A model generated the notes under the pieces. That model was not told where the DNA came from. It saw only the letters and a list, made by a program, of their open reading frames with translations, and made no database searches. A stretch of DNA of 9,946 nt from assembly GCA_002697505.1 (NCBI GenBank), contig NZWA01000082.1, positions 1 to 9,946 of the forward strand, given 5' to 3'. Each line of letters opens with the position of its first letter. Within the stretch, counting starts at the first letter, position 1. Positions 6,210 to 9,946 of this stretch are shown here, in pieces. This DNA is from Flavobacteriales bacterium. Lineage in GTDB: Bacteria; Bacteroidota; Bacteroidia; Flavobacteriales; BACL11. The translations under genes were made by a program, and so were the position numbers.

Positions 6210-8105
6210 ATGAGCGAATTAATAAAACATGAATGTGGTATAGCAATGCTTAGATTACTTAAGCCTATTGAGTATTATCAAAAAAAATACGGTACAGCTT
6301 TCTACGGGCTTAATAAAATGTACCTTTTGATGGAAAAACAACACAACAGAGGTCAAGATGGTGTTGGAATCGCCAATGTTAAAATTGATGTTGCACCAGG
6401 AAAGAGGTTTATTAGTCGAAAAAGATCAATAGAACCCAATCCTATTCAAGATGTGTTTAAAAATATAAATCAAAGATTTGTTGATCTTGAAAAATCTAAC
6501 CCGGCAAAATTAAAAGACCCGCATTGGCTAAAAGAAAACATGCCATTTACTGGTGAAGTTTTTCTTGGCCATTTGCGTTATGGAACTTTTGGGGGCAATA
6601 CAATAGAACAGTGTCACCCATTTTTAAGACAAAATAATTGGAAAACAAGGAATTTAGTCTTAGCGGGGAATTTTAATATGACAAATGTTGATGAACTTTT
6701 TGACCAATTAGTTCAGCTAGGTCAACATCCAAAACAAAAATCTGACACCATCACAATATTAGAAAAAATAGGTCATTTTTTAGACGAAGCAAATGATGAG
6801 ATTTATTATGAAAATAAAAATAAGTTTAGTAAGAAAGAGATTACAAAAATCATAGAAGACTCTTTAGATATACAGGAAATTTTAAAGCAATCTGCAAAAT
6901 ATTGGGACGGAGGATATGTAATGTGTGGTTTGTTTGGTCATGGAGATGCATTTGTTTTAAGAGACCCTAATGCCATTAGGCCAGCATATTATTATTCGGA
7001 TGATGAAATAGCTGTAATTACTTCTGAAAGACCTGTCATACAAACAGCGTTTAATGTTGATGTTAAATTAATTAAAGAAATAAAAAGAGGTCATGCTTTA
7101 ATAATAAAAAAAGAGGGCAATATAAGCGAGAAGCAAATTAGACAACCACTAAAAAGAAAAAGCTGCTCTTTTGAACGCATATATTTTTCAAGAGGTAACG
7201 ATTTAGATATATATAAAGAAAGGTTAGAACTCGGAAAAAAAATATTTCCTAAAGTCCTAAAGGCGGTTAACAATGATATTAAGAACACAATATTTTCTTA
7301 CATACCAAACACCGCTGAAGTATCATTTTTTGGTTTAATCAAAGGTTGTAATGAGTATCTAAATGAGGTTAAAATTAATAAGTTATTAAAAATTTCAAAT
7401 AATCTCACAGAACAAAAAATAAGGCAAGTAATGCAAATTTCACCACGTGCTGAAAAAATTGCTATAAAAGACGCAAAGCTAAGAACTTTTATAACTTCTG
7501 ATGATAGTCGAGACGATCTCGTGTCTCATGTATATGACATTACATATGGTACAGTAAAGCCCACTGACAATTTAGTGGTTATTGATGACAGTATTGTTAG
7601 AGGAACTACTCTTAAACAATCCATAATAAAGATGCTTGACAGATTAAATCCTAAGCGTATAATAGTGTTGTCTTCTGCACCACAGATTAGATATCCAGAC
7701 TGTTATGGAATTGATATGGCTAAGCTTGGTGATTTTATAGCCTTTAATGCGGTTATTGAACTGTTAAAAGACAATAAACAAGAGGATGTTATTGAAAAAG
7801 TTTATCAAAAGTGTAAACATCAAGAGTATTCTAAAAAAGAAGACATGAAAAATTATGTTAAAGATATTTACAAAACATTTAGTGCAGAAGAAATTTCTAC
7901 AAAAATCGCTGAGTTATTAAAACCAAAAAATTCAACTGCCGAAGTTATTATTATCTATCAAAGTATTGGAGATTTGCATTTATCTTGCCCTAATCACAAA
8001 GGAGATTGGTATTTTACTGGTGATTATCCAACACCAGGAGGTATAAAGGTATTAAATAATGCGTTTATCAATTATATTGAAGGAAAAAATCAAAGAGCAT
8101 ATTAA
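6210..8105 (+). CDS. purF: Long-form amidophosphoribosyltransferase (PurF-like; class II glutamine amidotransferase plus PRTase)
   Basis: 631 residues against about 470-510 for ordinary PurF. The family makes 5-phosphoribosylamine from PRPP and glutamine, the first step of purine synthesis. The glutaminase part has Cys9 in HECGIAMLR (the nucleophile exposed by propeptide removal in many PurF proteins), QHNRGQDGVG (44-53), GHLRYGTFGG (120-129), AGNFNMTN (152-159) and RDPNAIRP (251-258). The phosphoribosyltransferase part has FERIYFSRGNDLD, LRTFITSDDSR (424-434), the PRPP loop VVIDDSIVRGTT (456-467) and SAPQIRYPDCYGIDM (489-503). Additions are an insert of about 50 residues before GHLRYGT and a C-terminal extension of about 110 residues ending in LSCPNHKGDWYFTGDYPTPGG. 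I recall long forms like this in Bacteroidota, sometimes beside a second canonical PurF. Whether this one feeds purine synthesis or another pathway is not shown here. It is the last gene of the cluster. Confidence 0.92.
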   Translation: MSELIKHECGIAMLRLLKPIEYYQKKYGTAFYGLNKMYLLMEKQHNRGQDGVGIANVKIDVAPGKRFISRKRSIEPNPIQDVFKNINQRFVDLEKSNPAKLKDPHWLKENMPFTGEVFLGHLRYGTFGGNTIEQCHPFLRQNNWKTRNLVLAGNFNMTNVDELFDQLVQLGQHPKQKSDTITILEKIGHFLDEANDEIYYENKNKFSKKEITKIIEDSLDIQEILKQSAKYWDGGYVMCGLFGHGDAFVLRDPNAIRPAYYYSDDEIAVITSERPVIQTAFNVDVKLIKEIKRGHALIIKKEGNISEKQIRQPLKRKSCSFERIYFSRGNDLDIYKERLELGKKIFPKVLKAVNNDIKNTIFSYIPNTAEVSFFGLIKGCNEYLNEVKINKLLKISNNLTEQKIRQVMQISPRAEKIAIKDAKLRTFITSDDSRDDLVSHVYDITYGTVKPTDNLVVIDDSIVRGTTLKQSIIKMLDRLNPKRIIVLSSAPQIRYPDCYGIDMAKLGDFIAFNAVIELLKDNKQEDVIEKVYQKCKHQEYSKKEDMKNYVKDIYKTFSAEEISTKIAELLKPKNSTAEVIIIYQSIGDLHLSCPNHKGDWYFTGDYPTPGGIKVLNNAFINYIEGKNQRAY

Positions 8106-8130
8106 CTTTTTATTTTGTTAATTTATCTGA

Positions 8131-8165
8131 ATTTTGTTTCAATACAGTAAGTAGTAAAACAAAAT
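8131..8165 (+). repeat. Weak AT-rich inverted repeat downstream of the PurF-like gene
   Basis: ATTTTGTTT at 8131-8139 is complementary to AAACAAAAT at 8157-8165, with a 17-base loop. It starts 26 bases after the purF-like stop and could be a weak terminator or transcript-end hairpin. With one G-C pair and no clear T-run immediately after it, chance in AT-rich DNA is a real alternative. Confidence 0.25.
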
Positions 8166-8220
8166 AGCTCATAATTTTTGCGTATAGCAGCAGATAGAAA
8201 TGACAATTATATTAATAAAA

Positions 8221-8249
8221 TTGAAGATTAAAAATTAAGTATATTTTTG
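8221..8249 (+). promoter_or_regulatory. Bacteroidota-type promoter of rluF (TTG ... TATTTTTG)
   Basis: A TTG at 8221-8223 is followed after 18 bases by TATTTTTG (8242-8249). This fits the Bacteroidota pattern TTG-N17-23-TAnnTTTG. The ATG of rluF is at 8260, ten bases after the -7 element, so the leader would be only a few bases long. It is the best-formed promoter in the window and suggests that rluF and the next gene start a new transcript separate from the upstream operon. Confidence 0.6.
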
Positions 8250-8259
8250 TTGGGATAGT

Positions 8260-8994
8260 ATGGAAAAAAAAAGTCGTATAAATAAGTATTTGTCTGAAGT
8301 CGGTTTTTGTTCAAGAAGAGAAGCGGATAAACTTATCTTATCTGGAAGAGTATTCTTTAACGGCAAACAAGCTATTTTAGGTGATAAAGTTTCAATTAAT
8401 GACGAGGTTTTAGTTGATAACAAAAAAATAATACCATCAAATAAGGATAAAATTTACATTGCCTTTAACAAACCATTAGGTATTGTTTGTACAACTGATA
8501 AAAAAAGGGAAAAAAATAATATCATTGACTACATCAAATATCCACATAGAATTTTCCCTGTTGGTCGTTTAGATAAAAATTCAGAAGGATTAATTTTTTT
8601 AACTAACGACGGAGATATTGTTAACAAAATATTAAGGTCAAAAAACAATCATCAAAAAGAATATGATGTTACAGTTGATAAGCCTATTACAAAAAGGTTT
8701 ATACAGGACATGCAAAATGGCGTACCAATATTAGGTACGGTAACAAAAAAATGCTTAATAAAGCAAACAGGAAAAAAAACATTAAATATAATTTTAACTC
8801 AGGGGTTGAATAGACAAATAAGAAGGATGTGTGAGCACTTTGGCTACACTGTAAAACATTTAAAAAGAGTTAGAATAATGAATATTAAATTAGATATAAG
8901 TAGGGGTAAGTATAGAAAGATCACCAAATCAGAACTAAAAGAAATGAAAATTATGTTATCAAGTTCTACTAAAACACACAGTGAAGATAAATAA
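8260..8994 (+). CDS. rluF: 23S rRNA pseudouridine synthase RluF
   Basis: 244 residues, RsuA/RluB/E/F family. The enzyme isomerises a uridine to pseudouridine in 23S rRNA (position 2604 in E. coli RluF). An S4 RNA-binding domain spans about 5-55 (RINKYLSEVGFCSRREADKL, GRVFFNGK). The catalytic domain has IAFNKPLGIVCTTD (67-80), FPVGRLDKNSEGLIFLTNDG (99-118) with catalytic Asp105, KEYDVTVDKPIT, GVPILGTVTKKC (154-165) and QGLNRQIRRMCEHFGY (181-196). GTVTKKC and the MCEHFGYTVKHLKRVRIMN stretch match my memory of RluF rather than RsuA, RluB or RluE. It is slightly shorter than E. coli RluF (290 aa), lacking part of its tail. Its last 14 bases overlap the following gene. Confidence 0.93.
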   Translation: MEKKSRINKYLSEVGFCSRREADKLILSGRVFFNGKQAILGDKVSINDEVLVDNKKIIPSNKDKIYIAFNKPLGIVCTTDKKREKNNIIDYIKYPHRIFPVGRLDKNSEGLIFLTNDGDIVNKILRSKNNHQKEYDVTVDKPITKRFIQDMQNGVPILGTVTKKCLIKQTGKKTLNIILTQGLNRQIRRMCEHFGYTVKHLKRVRIMNIKLDISRGKYRKITKSELKEMKIMLSSSTKTHSEDK

Positions 8995-9517
8995 TTTAAA
9001 AAGAGTTCTTGTAATAGGCTGTCCGGGTTCTGGAAAATCCACCTTATCAAAAAGATTAAAATCTAAGTTGTCATTACCACTAATTCACTTAGATAAATAT
9101 TACCATAAACCAAATTGGAAAGAACCGAACCAAAGTGAATGGAACAAAACTCTCTTAAATTTAATGCAACAAAACTCATGGATCATGGATGGTAATTATG
9201 CAGAGTCATTTGACATTAGATTTTCAAATTCAGATACTATAATTTATTTAGATTACTCTTCAGTAAAATGTTTTTTCCGAGTTATAAAAAGAATCATTAG
9301 CGACTATGGAAAAACAAGATCAGACATGGCTCCAGGATGTGTTGAAAGAGTTGATTTTAAATTTTTATATTATGTTTTAACATTTAATAAGAAAAACAGA
9401 AAAACAACTTACATCAAGATCAATAAATTATCAAACAAAAAAAAGGTAATAATATTAAAATCAGATAAGCAAGTTGATAAATTTTTAAGAAAGTTGGGAC
9501 AATATACTGTCCCATAG
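8981..9517 (+). CDS. P-loop NTPase, adenylate-kinase-like / FlaR (topology modulation) family
   Basis: 178 residues starting at a GTG that overlaps rluF by 14 bases. No ATG occurs between it and the Walker A motif, so GTG is the most economical start. Walker A is GCPGSGKS (13-20), followed by LPLIHLDKYYHKPNWKEPN (32-50) and WIMDGNYAESFDIRFSNSDT (67-86). IIYLDY is the likely Walker B strand, and DMAPGC (115-120) is a family hallmark. These are features of the small nucleotide-kinase-like proteins annotated as FlaR or topology modulation proteins. The family presumably phosphorylates or hydrolyses a nucleotide or small molecule, but its substrate is not established. It is cytosolic and cotranscribed with rluF. 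Its last codons lie in the terminator and overlap the convergent gene by 33 bases. Confidence 0.87.
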   Translation: MKINNLKRVLVIGCPGSGKSTLSKRLKSKLSLPLIHLDKYYHKPNWKEPNQSEWNKTLLNLMQQNSWIMDGNYAESFDIRFSNSDTIIYLDYSSVKCFFRVIKRIISDYGKTRSDMAPGCVERVDFKFLYYVLTFNKKNRKTTYIKINKLSNKKKVIILKSDKQVDKFLRKLGQYTVP

Positions 9518-9946
9518 TTTTTTTCTTGCAACAAGTGACTTAACAGCAGTGCTTTCTACTTCATTCCATTTTTGATCATCATTTTCACATAAGTCTGAAA
9601 TCAACTGAAGTGCTAAAGGTCCATGCTCCCCCCCATCTAATTCAATATGTCTCTCCAAATAATAAACAAACTTATCAAGTTTATTATCAGTATTATATTC
9701 TTTTACAATTGCAGTAAACATATCCGGAATTAGATCTTCTCTACCAAAAGTAAATGCTGATGCAATTTTGTGTGGAGCATTACTATTGATAATATTAAAA
9801 GTTGTCTTTAAAAACTCATCTACACCATTATTAATTAATGGAATATAATTATTACTAACATCTTTAACAAAATTTTTAACTGGCGCAGTATTAGCACCAC
9901 ATTGATCCATTGCATCCAAGTACATTTCAAAGTGTGATGAAGGGTT
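9485..9946 (-). CDS. DUF3050-like protein (N-terminal part outside window), possible heme-oxygenase-like fold
   Basis: The minus-strand frame is open from the window edge (…NPSSHFEMYLDAMDQCGA) to a TAA at 9485-9487, giving 153 residues. The complete protein, if like the family, is about 250 aa, so the 5' end lies outside. An internal ATG at 9925 is not the real start, because the family-like sequence continues upstream of it. ASAFTFGREDLIPDMF and the segment around 9655-9605, YYLERHIELDGGEHGPLA, are the DUF3050 hallmarks as I recall them. The H-x3-D-x3-H pattern (His codons at 9647-9649 and 9623-9625), with an upstream Glu in GREDLIPDMF, resembles metal ligands of heme-oxygenase-like diiron proteins; that is inference. 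The 3' end overlaps the P-loop kinase gene by 33 bases, tail to tail. Confidence 0.85.
   Translation of the reverse strand, partial: NPSSHFEMYLDAMDQCGANTAPVKNFVKDVSNNYIPLINNGVDEFLKTTFNIINSNAPHKIASAFTFGREDLIPDMFTAIVKEYNTDNKLDKFVYYLERHIELDGGEHGPLALQLISDLCENDDQKWNEVESTAVKSLVARKKLWDSILSQLS
9495..9524 (+). terminator. Rho-independent terminator of the rluF-kinase transcript
   Basis: TGGGACA (9495-9501) and TGTCCCA (9508-9514) form a perfect 7-bp stem with a 6-base ATATAC loop. After TAG, which is the stop codon of the P-loop gene, seven T's follow at 9518-9524. On the minus strand the same hairpin is followed by a poorer T-tract, so its main direction is plus. The stem lies inside the coding tails of both the plus-strand kinase gene and the convergent DUF3050-like gene. 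Confidence 0.85.

Noticed and set aside
7091..7288. 65-codon minus-strand frame
   Set aside because: It is antisense to the PurF-like gene and has no motif or promoter. The minus frames at 4856-5041, 8235-8423 and 8844-9050 were dropped for the same reason.
8106..8259. Possible riboswitch or small RNA in the gap before rluF
   Set aside because: Only a weak AT-rich inverted repeat and a promoter are visible, with no structured G/C-containing stems.
1..9946. Defence island, phage, transposon or CRISPR content
   Set aside because: No transposase, integrase, phage structural, nuclease or repeat-spacer signature was found, and base composition appears uniform apart from ordinary variation.

Overview
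The window is AT-rich DNA from a bacterium of the phylum Bacteroidota, most likely a Flavobacteriia-type organism (inference). Three things point there. The first gene encodes a secreted protein ending in a gliding-motility-type (type IX secretion, type B) C-terminal domain. The start codons lack Shine-Dalgarno sequences. TAnnTTTG promoter elements, the Bacteroidota -7 consensus, lie just upstream of several starts. There are no rRNA or tRNA genes, insertion sequences, prophage genes or CRISPR arrays.

Layout: bases 1-3560 (minus strand) hold one very large gene whose 3' end lies outside the window. It encodes an exported multidomain CotH-family kinase-like protein (signal peptide, lamin-tail domain, chitobiase-like beta domain, CotH domain, three degenerate beta repeats, Ig-like and PKD domains, T9SS signal). 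A 102-bp divergent promoter region separates it from a tight five-gene plus-strand cluster (3663-8105): a GAD/CSAD-like PLP-dependent decarboxylase, a GH...NC protein that may be a permuted papain-fold enzyme, a 93-aa CxxC protein, a mini-glutaredoxin and a long-form PurF-like amidophosphoribosyltransferase. These genes overlap or touch, so they are probably one operon.

After a 154-bp gap with its own promoter come rluF (23S rRNA pseudouridine synthase) and an overlapping small P-loop kinase-like gene. That pair ends in a strong rho-independent terminator. The terminator lies inside the overlapping tails of the P-loop gene and a convergent minus-strand DUF3050-like gene that runs off the right edge.

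How the genes work together: most of the window looks chromosomal and housekeeping-like. The least explained part is the five-gene cluster, which joins amino-acid decarboxylation, a putative Cys/His hydrolase or transferase, thiol redox and a glutamine amidotransferase/PRPP transferase. It could serve an undescribed small-molecule or modification pathway, but sequence alone does not prove functional linkage.
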